Source: a virus. Taken from it: 39,757 bases of DNA. The notes below the pieces were generated by a model. It had not been told where the DNA came from. It saw only the letters and a program-made list of their open reading frames with translations, and made no database searches. Positions 8,306-16,381 of the stretch are shown one piece after another; the first letter of the stretch is position 1, and each line of letters opens with the position of its first letter. Position numbers and translations under genes: made by a program. Location: the IMG/VR virus record IMGVR_UViG_3300029265_000403, positions 1 through 39,757 of that record; one strand, given 5' to 3'.

Positions 8306-8789
8306 GGTTCGTAAAATAAATTTTGGATGGTATAAAAGAAGATATGGTATTCTTTTAGAAAACTTACCACCATTAAAACAAAAATTACTTTTAAATAACC
8401 GTCATATGAAATGGTTAAATTCTGATACACAAGCATTTGAAGTTATATTTAAAGTAGAAGATATGAATGGTCATGAAAAGAATGTTAATAAAGCTATATG
8501 GAATCCTTTTAGAGAAACTTTTACTACTCTTAAGGAAATAGAAAAAGATGCTGATTTAATTAAATGGAATTGCGGAATTTGTAAAGCTCCTATTAAATCA
8601 AGAATGGATTCTAAAAAGGTAGAAAATTTTGTTTGCAGCAAATGTACTAAAGCCCATAACTCACGGAACAGAAGTGTTGACGGTAGAATTATAGATACAT
8701 CTATCAAATTTACTAAACACTGTAAACACCTCCTTAAGAAAGAACAGAGAGAGTTTATGACTTATGCAAAGAAATCATCTAAAGCTTAA
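8298..8789 (+). CDS. Unknown protein with a four-cysteine zinc ribbon
   Basis: 163 residues. The N-terminus is basic (MYKVRKINFGWYKRRYG). Residues about 92-115 hold CGIC and CSKC separated by roughly 20 residues, a treble-clef/zinc-ribbon arrangement. The remainder is Lys-rich, ending KKEQREFMTYAKKSSKA, so nucleic-acid binding is plausible. It overlaps the glycosyltransferase gene by 8 bases, suggesting co-translation, and its 3' end overlaps the 3' end of the opposite-strand gene by 15 bases. I do not recognise a named family. Confidence 0.6.
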   Translation: MYKVRKINFGWYKRRYGILLENLPPLKQKLLLNNRHMKWLNSDTQAFEVIFKVEDMNGHEKNVNKAIWNPFRETFTTLKEIEKDADLIKWNCGICKAPIKSRMDSKKVENFVCSKCTKAHNSRNRSVDGRIIDTSIKFTKHCKHLLKKEQREFMTYAKKSSKA

Positions 8790-9599
8790 AGCTTGCTCTA
8801 TTGTAATTTTAGGAAATACATTTAATTTACTATAAGGAGATGCATTTAATACAGTTATTCCTAAACCTTTTAAATTACTAAAATCATTAAGTTCTGATTT
8901 TAATTCTGAAAACCCAGGCAAGAACTTATCTTTATAAACATGATCAGGTGCAGCCTTTGAAGGATAGCCATCGTGGAAGTGAGTAATTAATTTATTATTC
9001 TCCATATGATTACCCATATCAAATCCTAATAAAATTATACGTCTTGCTCCTAAGTGAAAAGCCAGATTAATTGCAGCATATCCACTATTATTACCATGAG
9101 CTAGTGTTTGATCATCTAATTCCAAACCATGAGGCTTGCCTTTCTTTAATAAATTAATATCTTCAGTATATTGACTACTAGGTCTAAGTGTAAACTTTAA
9201 ACCTTTATAATTATCTACTTCATTTTTATGCCAATTATAAAATCTTGTATCTGTCCAAAATAAAACATCAGCATTTGGATAAAAAAGAATTGCTTTATTA
9301 ATTGCAATAGTTTTTGATCCTTTTAATAAATTAAAATTAAAATCTCTTAAAGATGGCCCACCTCCAATTAAATAAATAGTTTCTCCTTCAAATTTCCTAG
9401 GAATACTATTATATGTTATTTTGTTACTAGATGAATTTTGTACCGGTATTACATGCCTAGGGTTGTTTATATGAGTAGGTGGTATAGATACAGGTTTAGT
9501 AGGATTATTTATAATTTCCCTACGATGAACATTGCTATTATGCTGTATAGCTCTTGGCTCTTGTATAATCTTTTTAATAGACCTTCTATTCCTTTGCAT
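8775..9599 (-). CDS. Rossmann-type DUF115/sialyltransferase-like protein
   Basis: 274 residues and the only convincing minus-strand gene. After a basic, Pro/Asn-rich N-terminal 65 residues, YLIGGGPSLRDF introduces a nucleotide-binding fold. TIAINKAILFYPNADVLFWTD and GYAAINLAFHLGARRIILLGFDM follow. The G-x-G-P-S-L start and 'N-x-G-Y-A-A-I-N-L-A' block are shared by DUF115/MptE-like proteins and GT42-type sialyltransferases, which are fold relatives. Phages often carry such genes near glycosyltransferases. I infer a sugar- or nucleotide-transfer role; the exact reaction is unknown. It is transcribed divergently from gp44 and convergently with the zinc-ribbon gene, which points to insertion as a cassette. 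Confidence 0.65.
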   Translation of the reverse strand: MQRNRRSIKKIIQEPRAIQHNSNVHRREIINNPTKPVSIPPTHINNPRHVIPVQNSSSNKITYNSIPRKFEGETIYLIGGGPSLRDFNFNLLKGSKTIAINKAILFYPNADVLFWTDTRFYNWHKNEVDNYKGLKFTLRPSSQYTEDINLLKKGKPHGLELDDQTLAHGNNSGYAAINLAFHLGARRIILLGFDMGNHMENNKLITHFHDGYPSKAAPDHVYKDKFLPGFSELKSELNDFSNLKGLGITVLNASPYSKLNVFPKITIEQALSFR

Positions 9600-9672
9600 T
9601 GAGTTTGCTATTTTTATATTTATTTCAGTGTAAACAACTCACTATCTTTACCATATAAAAATAAATCAATTC
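9600..9672. promoter_or_regulatory. Divergent promoter region between minus-strand gene and gp44
   Basis: The 73 bases carry an A/T box in each direction: ATATAAAAATAAAT (9653-9666) reading toward gp44, and on the opposite strand AAATATAAAAATAG reading toward the minus-strand gene. Both are of the same type as the boxes before other genes. Each gene must start here because nothing upstream is co-directional. Confidence 0.6.
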
Positions 9673-10635
9673 ATGCGGAATATACAAAACATTTTACTTA
9701 CAGAAAAATATCGCCCAAAGGCATTAGAAGATTTAATAACACCTAAAAGAGTAGGTGAGAAATTGAGTAAGGGCGTTTATCAACATTTATTATTACACGG
9801 TAGTCCAGGTACAGGTAAGACATCTGCTGCTAAAGTTTTAGTAAAACATTTTAAACATCCATATCTTTATATTAATGCATCAACCGATACTTCTGTAGAT
9901 GTTGTAAGAAATAGAATAACTGACTTCTGTGCTAATCGTTCTATAATGGATGAGCCAGGAAAACTAAAAGTAATTATATTAGATGAGATTGACGGTGTAT
10001 CTGATCAATTCTTTAAAGCATTAAGAGCTACTATGGATCAATTTGCAACAAATGCAAGATTCGTGGCAACATGTAATTATATTAATAAAGTACCAGATCC
10101 AATTCAATCAAGATTTGAAATGATTGATTTTGATTTTTCTAAAGAAGAAGAAACTGAAATAATGAAAAGTTACATTATGAGGATTCTGAAAATCTGTAAG
10201 GATGAAGAAATTGGTATAGACAAACATGCAGCTGTAGAGTTAGTAAAAAGAAAATTTCCTGATTTAAGAAATATGCTTAATCAGTTACAAGGTTTTCAAT
10301 CACAAGGTAAAGATACAATAACTGTTGATGATATAAAACAATTTAGTTCGGTTTATAGAGATATTTATGATTTAGTTATAGATGGGACAGATCCAGTAAA
10401 AAATTATCAATATATGTTATCAAATTATGCAAATAGATCTGATGATGTTTTATCTTCTCTAGGTGCAGAGTTTATAGAATTTGTTCAACAAGAAAGACAA
10501 TCATACATTCAGTTTATTCCACAAATAATTATAACAGTAGCTAAGTACCAATCACAAAGACAACAAGTAATAGATCCTGCGGTATCAATGCTTGCATGTA
10601 TTTATGAACTGCAATCAATATTAAATGGAGCATGA
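9673..10635 (+). CDS. gp44: Sliding-clamp loader ATPase subunit (gp44-like)
   Basis: 320 residues; T4 gp44 has 319. It opens with LLTEKYRPKALEDLI, the clamp-loader N-terminal signature. The Walker A GSPGTGKT is at residues 43-50 and Walker B VIILDEIDG near residue 110. ATCNY and the sensor/arginine-finger region QSRFEMIDFD follow (SRF in place of the usual SRC). AAA+ proteins of this family open the ring clamp (gp45) and load it at primer ends for the phage polymerase. The C-terminal collar helices are present. The stop overlaps the ATG of a 51-residue ORF, where T4 would carry gp62. Confidence 0.93.
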   Translation: MRNIQNILLTEKYRPKALEDLITPKRVGEKLSKGVYQHLLLHGSPGTGKTSAAKVLVKHFKHPYLYINASTDTSVDVVRNRITDFCANRSIMDEPGKLKVIILDEIDGVSDQFFKALRATMDQFATNARFVATCNYINKVPDPIQSRFEMIDFDFSKEEETEIMKSYIMRILKICKDEEIGIDKHAAVELVKRKFPDLRNMLNQLQGFQSQGKDTITVDDIKQFSSVYRDIYDLVIDGTDPVKNYQYMLSNYANRSDDVLSSLGAEFIEFVQQERQSYIQFIPQIIITVAKYQSQRQQVIDPAVSMLACIYELQSILNGA

Positions 10636-10787
10636 GATCACAATTCCTAGAAGCATTAATAAAAAAGTTTCCTAATCATTATCAATTAGGACAAGCTGTT
10701 AGTAACTATTATTACTTAAGAAAGAATAAACTAACAAAAGAAGAATGCGAAGAAAAAACATTAAAATCTACTTTCAGTAATAACTAA
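10632..10787 (+). CDS. Small ORF coupled to gp44
   Basis: A 51-residue frame begins MRSQFLEALIKKF inside the gp44 stop (ATGA overlap), the classic translational coupling junction. It is Tyr- and Lys-rich (NYYYLRKNK), predicted helical, with no recognisable domain. It stands where T4 has gene 62 but is far too short for gp62 (187 residues). The coupling and clean termination before the next promoter candidate support a real gene; the role is unknown. Confidence 0.6.
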   Translation: MRSQFLEALIKKFPNHYQLGQAVSNYYYLRKNKLTKEECEEKTLKSTFSNN

Positions 10788-10788
10788 A

Positions 10789-10815
10789 ATTTGTTATTAT
10801 TATATTAAATACTAA
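10789..10815 (+). promoter_or_regulatory. ATTTGTTATTATTATA element, candidate early/middle promoter
   Basis: The 16-mer ATTTGTTATTATTATA (10789-10804) followed by a TACTAA sits just before the flap-nuclease ATG. The identical 16-mer, again followed by TACTAA, lies before the gene at 28234. The TTTG start recalls the -33 element of Bacteroidota promoters, but the -7 element is not canonical. Confidence 0.45.
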
Positions 10816-10819
10816 TACA

Positions 10820-12058
10820 ATGAGAAAAACAGGAAGGCATACATTCGTAATAGACGGTAATTATTTTCTTTTTAGAACATTATACGTTTTACCAAGAAAA
10901 TCCAAAAAAGATGAAATGCTAGGTACTGATGAAGACGCAATCGTTTTTATGAGAAAGCTGGCAACTGACTTTGCATATCAGATTAGATTATTCGAAGGAC
11001 TTATAGATAAGGTAGTGTGGACTATTGATTCAAGGTCATGGAGAAAGGATTTTTATCCAGATGCAGAATATAAAGGTAATCGTAAACAAGATAGTTCAAT
11101 TAATTGGAAAAACTTTTCTAAAGTTACAGAAGAATTTACTCAGCTACTTATTAAACAAGGTGTTATCTATTCTAAAATAGATGGCGCAGAAGGAGATGAT
11201 CTTATGTATGCATGGAATACTGAATCATTAGCAAATGACAAATCAGTTATTATGTTTACTGGTGATAGAGATTTAGTTCAACTGGTAAACAGAAGTAAAA
11301 CAAACAGTACTCATACAATCTTATTTTCACCGGCTCATAAAAAAATGTATACATATCAAGGTTTTTCTGAATGGCTTACTACCAAAGAAGAAGAAACCTC
11401 TAAAGATATATTTGATGTATTAAAATCTTCATCTACACCAGAAGCTCAATCTAAAAAATTATTATCATCAATAATTGCTAAAAAGAAAGTTTCTGTAATA
11501 GAAGTAGATCCAGAGGAATTCCGTTTTCGTAAAGTTCTAACTGGTGATTCAGGTGATAATGTTCCACCTGCTTATTGGCATATCTCTACTCCTAAAAATG
11601 GAAAATCAAGAAGATATGGTATTAGTGAAGGTAAAGCAACTGCTATTATAAATGAATTCAAACAAAAGCATGGTACATTATCTCATATGTATTTATATGA
11701 AGAAGGTTATATTACTGATTTAGCAAATATAACTATTAGACATATGAAAGCTAAACATATGAGCAGAGAACAGATTATAACTAATCTTAAATCCAATGTT
11801 AATCTAATGGTACTTAGTTCTCATACTATACCAGAAGGTATTTTGGATGAAATGTTTAAATCAGTAGAATCTAAAATAAACATTAATGAATTAAAATTAC
11901 CTAATGTATCAACTATGAAAAAAATAGTAGAAGGTACAGAGTATGATGGTGATGATAACTCTGCATTTAAGGCAAGTTTCTTTAAAGGTGATAAAGATGA
12001 TGATAACAATGATATGTCATTTATTACTAATAAAAAATCCAAAGGAAAGATTTTCTAA
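10820..12058 (+). CDS. rnh: 5'-3' flap exonuclease, T4 RNase H type
   Basis: 412 residues; T4 Rnh has 305. FEN/PIN-domain acidic motifs appear in order: FVIDGNYFLFR, YKGNRK, GAEGDDLMY, FTGDRDLVQLV, and LTGDSGDNVPP at the helix-hairpin start. These Asp clusters bind two catalytic metals. The enzyme removes RNA primers and 5' flaps from lagging-strand fragments. The extra length lies in a Lys/Ser-rich insert around residues 185-220 and a C-terminal tail with an acidic GDKDDDNND run and a basic end (KKSKGKIF). In T4 the C-terminus contacts gp32, so the tail may be a partner-binding peptide. The neighbours are replication genes. Confidence 0.88.
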   Translation: MRKTGRHTFVIDGNYFLFRTLYVLPRKSKKDEMLGTDEDAIVFMRKLATDFAYQIRLFEGLIDKVVWTIDSRSWRKDFYPDAEYKGNRKQDSSINWKNFSKVTEEFTQLLIKQGVIYSKIDGAEGDDLMYAWNTESLANDKSVIMFTGDRDLVQLVNRSKTNSTHTILFSPAHKKMYTYQGFSEWLTTKEEETSKDIFDVLKSSSTPEAQSKKLLSSIIAKKKVSVIEVDPEEFRFRKVLTGDSGDNVPPAYWHISTPKNGKSRRYGISEGKATAIINEFKQKHGTLSHMYLYEEGYITDLANITIRHMKAKHMSREQIITNLKSNVNLMVLSSHTIPEGILDEMFKSVESKININELKLPNVSTMKKIVEGTEYDGDDNSAFKASFFKGDKDDDNNDMSFITNKKSKGKIF

Positions 12059-12088
12059 AAACTAGAAAACAATTGTATCAATCAGTCG

Positions 12089-12096
12089 TATAAATA
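12089..12096 (+). promoter_or_regulatory. TATAAATA, exact T4 late -10 sequence
   Basis: TATAAATA lies 9 bases upstream of the next ATG. It matches the T4 late promoter -10 octamer exactly, though the short spacing would give an almost leaderless message. Confidence 0.45.
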
Positions 12097-12105
12097 ATAA
12101 AAGTA

Positions 12106-12516
12106 ATGAAGTTATTTGATTACATAAAGGTCTTGTTTGGTCGAGATCCGCAATGGGAAAAATTAAAAGGATATGATAAATCTAAAAATTCATTTATGAC
12201 AAATAGATTTATGAGTATTAAATTTCCTATTCAAGCAAATATGTTTAATGCACTGAAGATTGATCCAGTAGGTCAAGCAGAAGCGTGGAGAATGGTTGCA
12301 TCAAAATTTAATAGAGTACCTGGATTTATTTATACTAAAACTAAGGCACCTAAAAAAGTAAAAGCGTGGGACCCTAATCCTAAAGCATTAGATCTATATT
12401 TAAAGATTAATGAAATAGGTGAACGCGATTTTAAAGAAGCAATGAAGCACCACCCATCTGAAATTAAGAATGCAATAAATGTATTAGAAAAACAGATGAG
12501 TGATGATGTTAATTGA
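12106..12516 (+). CDS. Possible clamp-loader small subunit (gp62-like)
   Basis: 136 residues. The pattern SFMTNRFMSI, then QANMFNAL, then FNRVPGFIYTK and KKVKAW recalls the 'vNR-x-LS ... aN-x-MN ... kRf-x-x-W-x-K' layout of gp62-type proteins in T4 relatives. This is pattern memory, not an alignment. The position, one gene after gp44 and the flap nuclease, supports a replisome role. It is shorter than T4 gp62 (187). If right, it bridges gp44 to the clamp. If wrong, it is a conserved phage protein of unknown function. Confidence 0.4.
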   Translation: MKLFDYIKVLFGRDPQWEKLKGYDKSKNSFMTNRFMSIKFPIQANMFNALKIDPVGQAEAWRMVASKFNRVPGFIYTKTKAPKKVKAWDPNPKALDLYLKINEIGERDFKEAMKHHPSEIKNAINVLEKQMSDDVN

Positions 12517-13171
12517 TAATAAATTTGAATTAGAAATACCAACCCATATTGCATTTACTTTATATAAGAATGATTATATTGATAATCTGATTATATCTAG
12601 AGTAAAAAAGGAGTGTAAAAATGAATCTAATAAATTAGAAGAGTTTATTGTTTCATTAGATCAATTTGAAAGGGCAATACAAACCTCTGCATTTTTACGT
12701 GCACAGCTACAAAAAACAGTAGAACAAGACTTATTGCCTAATCCTAACTTTAAGCCTAATTCCATTTTCTTTTTACAATCTATTATAAAAAGGTTATCAA
12801 ACCTTGAAAAGATTACATTTAAAATATCAGATGAAAAAGATTTTTCTAGATTAATAAAAATTGAAAGCGGTCATGAAATTGTAAGTTTTCATTTTAATAT
12901 TATAGAAGGTCTTTTTGATTTAACTAAAATATTAGATAGAGAGCAATTAGATATTTTTAATAAAGGGTTTATAGATGTTGGTATAATAAACAATAAATAT
13001 TTAGAAAGAAATCCTTATTTTTATATTCACGCAGTTACCTTGTTTGACATTCTTGCTGAAATGGATGAATCTCATAAAGTAGATACATTTGAAATTATTA
13101 CTTCAGTAGATCCTAAAATAGAAGAAGACAATCCAATTTTATTAGTTAAGACTGATTATACACCGTATTAG
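12503..13171 (+). CDS. Unknown acidic helical protein
   Basis: About 222 residues. I place the start at the first of two adjacent ATG codons (12503/12506) because a GTG just before them is less likely in this phage. It overlaps the preceding gene by about 14 bases. The sequence mixes helices and strands, is acidic at the end (KIEEDNPILLVKTDYTPY) and lacks Cys motifs, membrane segments or signal peptide. In T4 relatives this interval can hold head-completion or late regulatory proteins, but nothing in the sequence lets me choose. Confidence 0.55.
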   Translation: MMLIDNKFELEIPTHIAFTLYKNDYIDNLIISRVKKECKNESNKLEEFIVSLDQFERAIQTSAFLRAQLQKTVEQDLLPNPNFKPNSIFFLQSIIKRLSNLEKITFKISDEKDFSRLIKIESGHEIVSFHFNIIEGLFDLTKILDREQLDIFNKGFIDVGIINNKYLERNPYFYIHAVTLFDILAEMDESHKVDTFEIITSVDPKIEEDNPILLVKTDYTPY

Positions 13172-13179
13172 AACATGAA

Positions 13180-13188
13180 TATATAAAC
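13180..13188 (+). promoter_or_regulatory. TATATAAAC box, candidate late promoter
   Basis: It sits 15 bases before the ATG of the holin-like gene, at the start of a run of late genes. Same class as the other TATATAAA boxes. Confidence 0.45.
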
Positions 13189-13203
13189 AAATAATGTTTG
13201 TAT

Positions 13204-13464
13204 ATGAAAAAGATAATAAGTTGGATTAGTGGCCTTTTAAGAGATGAAAAAGGTACACCTTCTTCAAAAAGATTTATAGGAATAACTGCAGGCTTATCCT
13301 TATGCGCAGCACTTTTCATTAACCTTTATACTGAACAACCAGTAGAGCCAGCTTTAATAAATGCTGTAGCTGCAATATGCATTGGTGGTTTAGGATTAGC
13401 TTCTGCTGATAAAATATGGGCTAAGAAAATTGATAAATCAGAAGATCAACAAATAAACTCATAA
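13204..13464 (+). CDS. Putative holin (two membrane segments)
   Basis: 86 residues from the ATG at 13204; a TTG two codons earlier is possible but less likely. It begins MKKIISWISGLLRDEKG with an amphipathic start, followed by PSSKRFIGI. Two hydrophobic segments follow at about residues 25-43 and 52-70, and then a charged C-terminus (KKIDKSEDQQINS). The 'D-x-K-G-x-P-S-S-K-R' motif before the first membrane segment is common in holin-like proteins of Bacteroidota phages. Small size and topology fit a class II holin, which would permeabilise the inner membrane. No endolysin is visible nearby, so function rests on family resemblance. Confidence 0.6.
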   Translation: MKKIISWISGLLRDEKGTPSSKRFIGITAGLSLCAALFINLYTEQPVEPALINAVAAICIGGLGLASADKIWAKKIDKSEDQQINS

Positions 13465-13465
13465 C

Positions 13466-15496
13466 ATGGCAGTAACAGGATCATCAACAGATGCTAGCGG
13501 AGATCAACTATTAGTTAGTCTTAAGACACCTTATGAAAATGTAACCGAAGTATTAGGATTTACTGATGTTATTACAGGTGAGGATACTTCTTGTTTTTAT
13601 AACAAGGATTATAGATGGGGTATTGATGGTGTAACTTATTCTGATTGGGTTACATTAACAGATGCTAACCTGAAATCTTTAGTATTAAACCCAGCAAATA
13701 AATTTTGGATTGAATATAGATATACACAAGTTGGTGATTGTACATTAACTTTTGTTTCAATTGCTTTAGAGATTGTTACTGATGGTGGAGTAATATGTAA
13801 AATACCACAAATTGATTGTGGTGGAGTTGACGGTTGTTCAGGCGCATTAAACTTAGCATTTGATTGCTGTGATGGTGGTTGGAATCCATATGACATATCT
13901 AGAGCTGGTCAAATGTATACTCAGTTGTCTGCAATGGCATCTAATCTATTCGGTTTTTGTGTTGACTATTACAAAACTAAAGCAGATCAAAGAAGTAGAG
14001 ATGTTATCTTAAAAGAGTATTCATTATTTGATGTTATAAAAGAAGGTGAAGTTAAGATATTAATTCCTGATAATGAATTACCTACTAGGGATATTGCCTT
14101 TAATCCATTAATGATGGATTTTCCTGTTCAATTTGAAATTCATATTGTTAAGTCTGCATTCGAAGCAATCTTTGGAATAGGTTCTAAACCGCAAATGAGA
14201 GACTATTTATATTTTAAACAATTTATGAATAGGATGTATGAAGTTGATGCAATAGCAGAAGCTGATGATTTTATGTATACTGGATCTTATTGGAGAGTAA
14301 GTTTAGTTACGTACCAACAAAGAACGAATGTTGGTTATGAAGATACTGTATTAGGAGATGCAGCTGAAGCTTCTACTGAAGCCTTAGTTTCAAATGTTGA
14401 AGAAAAGTTTAGAGTTGAAAGAGAAAATGAATTTAAAGATGTTAGAAAACCTAATGAGTATAATACTATAGGTAGCCAAGCAAATGATTATGTAAGAAGA
14501 GCTTTAAATAAAAAGATGACTATTAAAGAAGAGAATGTTTACAATCAGTGGACAATCATTTCTAAATATCATTATTCACTAGGAACATTAACTAATGCAT
14601 ATAATGCAGATCCATCAATTGCTGTTAAATATCGTTATAAAGGTGGATGGACGAATACTGAAAATAGAGCTTTTACATTCTGGTTTAGGCCTCAATATGT
14701 TACAGCAGTACAAAAGAATCTAATGTTCGATGCAATATCTAATAATGCAACCTATCCTATGCTTCGTTTAAATACAAATGTAAACGTTTTCCCTACTGCA
14801 CCAGCATCCGATGTAATAAAAGTAGGTGATTGGATTAATGTACGTGGTACTACTTCGTATAATGGTATACAAAGAGTTAGATCAGTTGATACAGCTACTA
14901 ACACTTTAACTTTAGATACTCCTTATATAGATAGTACAATTACACCAACAGCAAAATTTGCTAAAGAAATAAGCAATACCTTTTTACAATATGATACAGA
15001 CCAAAATCCTACAACAGTACTAGCAAGCTTTACATTTACTTTAAACTGGTTTATAATTAGTTTAAAGGATTCAGGAGTTAACAATTATTATAAGTATGAT
15101 TTATCAAAAGCAACCTTAGCTCCAGTAGCATTAAATAAAGGTAAATGGTATGCTGCTACTATTAATTTAAATAATTTAGCTAAACAATTATCATTATTCT
15201 TATATAATGCTAAAGATGTAGCAGGATCAATTAATCCAGAAAAGTCCTCTGATCTTACAAGGATTTTTACTGAGACTAAAACAATACCAGAAACAGGAAT
15301 GATTGATGGTTATGCATGGAAATTATTAGGTTGCCAAACTGATTTAACTAACATTAGAATATGGAGCCAACCGATAGAAGAAGGATTACAAGAATTAATT
15401 TTAAGTCAATATGTAGTAAAAGATTCTCATTTAGCTTTATTATTAGATAATGCTTCACCAGAATTATTACTACCAACCGTTACTAACCCAAGGTAA
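13466..15496 (+). CDS. Large virion structural protein with C-terminal lectin-like domain
   Basis: 676 residues. The N-terminal half includes a Cys-rich stretch (KIPQIDCGGVDGCSG, then FDCCDGGW) and a conserved block, FNPLMMDFPVQFEIHI, then a tyrosine-rich region ending in YWRVSLV. The C-terminal third has beta-rich alternation, with W-F-x-P, W-Y-A-A-T-I-N-L and NIRIWSQPI features of laminin-G/concanavalin-like sandwiches that often bind glycans. No signal peptide. The gene lies between the holin and the terminase genes and starts 1 base after the holin stop. I infer a neck or baseplate-associated protein, possibly receptor-contacting; T4 naming is not secure. Confidence 0.6.
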   Translation: MAVTGSSTDASGDQLLVSLKTPYENVTEVLGFTDVITGEDTSCFYNKDYRWGIDGVTYSDWVTLTDANLKSLVLNPANKFWIEYRYTQVGDCTLTFVSIALEIVTDGGVICKIPQIDCGGVDGCSGALNLAFDCCDGGWNPYDISRAGQMYTQLSAMASNLFGFCVDYYKTKADQRSRDVILKEYSLFDVIKEGEVKILIPDNELPTRDIAFNPLMMDFPVQFEIHIVKSAFEAIFGIGSKPQMRDYLYFKQFMNRMYEVDAIAEADDFMYTGSYWRVSLVTYQQRTNVGYEDTVLGDAAEASTEALVSNVEEKFRVERENEFKDVRKPNEYNTIGSQANDYVRRALNKKMTIKEENVYNQWTIISKYHYSLGTLTNAYNADPSIAVKYRYKGGWTNTENRAFTFWFRPQYVTAVQKNLMFDAISNNATYPMLRLNTNVNVFPTAPASDVIKVGDWINVRGTTSYNGIQRVRSVDTATNTLTLDTPYIDSTITPTAKFAKEISNTFLQYDTDQNPTTVLASFTFTLNWFIISLKDSGVNNYYKYDLSKATLAPVALNKGKWYAATINLNNLAKQLSLFLYNAKDVAGSINPEKSSDLTRIFTETKTIPETGMIDGYAWKLLGCQTDLTNIRIWSQPIEEGLQELILSQYVVKDSHLALLLDNASPELLLPTVTNPR

Positions 15497-15510
15497 CTTG
15501 GAATATATAT

Positions 15511-15517
15511 TATAAAT
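15511..15517 (+). promoter_or_regulatory. TATAAAT box before small terminase gene
   Basis: TATATATTATAAAT ends 8 bases before the ATG. Same A/T class as the other candidate late boxes. Confidence 0.35.
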
Positions 15518-15525
15518 TTAGTTAT

Positions 15526-16137
15526 ATGAAAGAAACATCGAAAGACAAGTTTCGTGATAGTTTAGGAGATCTCTTAAATGATTTACCTGATGAGGTAGAA
15601 GGATTAGGAGAAAACCAATTAGACCTTAAACCTGTCAGTAGTGATAGTGGACAAGGTGCTCAATTAGTTAGGGCTAAGAATAAGGCTGAAAAGGTAATGA
15701 ATAGTCTATTAACTTTTTATTTAAGTGAAGAGATTATTGCAGAGCATGAATATATTAGAGCTAAGGCTCAATTAGATGAATCTGCATTATCTATGTTAAT
15801 AAGACAGATGCAAAATAGTGAAATAGCAATTACCTTATTAATGGAAACTATACATGAAGGTGATGTTTCACCGAGGATGTTTGAAGTACTTAGTGATTTA
15901 CAAAGAACTCTTTTGGATATTATTAAAAGTCAAACAATGTATATGGTGGCAATTGAAGAAAATGCTAAAAAGATATCACGTGATGTTGATATTTACCATA
16001 ATACTGAAAGCTCCTCATCATCCAATAAACAAAGTGGTATTAAATCTCGAGGGACAAAGGATTTAATGAGAGCTTTACAAGATACAATTAACGAAGAAGA
16101 TATACAAGACGTCGATGGAAATGAAAATGAAGAATAA
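15526..16137 (+). CDS. gp16: Probable terminase small subunit (gp16-like)
   Basis: 203 residues; T4 gp16 has 164. The protein is almost wholly helical. An acidic N-terminus leads to a long central helix pair (about residues 50-150, e.g. AEKVMNSLLTFYLSEEIIAEHEYIRAK is part of one), then a Ser-rich linker (SSSSSNKQSG) and a short basic/acidic tail. This coiled-coil core with flexible ends matches small terminases, which form rings that regulate gp17. The main evidence is position: it precedes gp17, separated only by a GroES-like ORF that overlaps both. Sequence similarity alone would not identify it. Confidence 0.55.
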   Translation: MKETSKDKFRDSLGDLLNDLPDEVEGLGENQLDLKPVSSDSGQGAQLVRAKNKAEKVMNSLLTFYLSEEIIAEHEYIRAKAQLDESALSMLIRQMQNSEIAITLLMETIHEGDVSPRMFEVLSDLQRTLLDIIKSQTMYMVAIEENAKKISRDVDIYHNTESSSSSNKQSGIKSRGTKDLMRALQDTINEEDIQDVDGNENEE

Positions 16138-16381
16138 TTATTTGCTAATTCAAGAAATTGAGCAGCAAGAACAAAAAACATCATCAGGTATTATTATACC
16201 TAAGGAAAAACATAACCGAAAGGCTAGGGTTATTAATGCCGGTGAAGCTGAGCATTTAAAAGAAGGCGATGTTATTTTAAAAAATATAGGCAATGGTACA
16301 ATAACAACATTGGATGATATTGAGTACGAGATAATCCACATTAATGAAATTATTGCTATACTAGAGGAAAACGATGGCTAA
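16115..16381 (+). CDS. GroES-like co-chaperonin (gp31 analogue)
   Basis: 88 residues from the first ATG; starts at 16121 or 16127 are equally possible because ATG-GAA-ATG-AAA-ATG opens the gene. It reads as a Cpn10 fold: NYLLIQEIE in strand 1, the mobile loop EQKTSSGIIIPKE (III in place of the E. coli IVL that docks into GroEL), ARVINAG, LKEGDVILK and the C-terminal strand INEIIAIL. Length is near GroES (about 97) with a short roof. T4 gp31 plays this role with host GroEL and is needed to fold gp23, so folding of the large capsid protein here is the natural inference. It overlaps the genes on both sides by 23 and 8 bases. Confidence 0.85.
   Translation: MEMKMKNNYLLIQEIEQQEQKTSSGIIIPKEKHNRKARVINAGEAEHLKEGDVILKNIGNGTITTLDDIEYEIIHINEIIAILEENDG

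Noticed and set aside
15854-16066. Second plus-strand frame inside the small terminase gene
   Set aside because: It is out of frame within a gene of consistent composition, with no leader, and the protein is Lys/Ile-rich and lacks structure.
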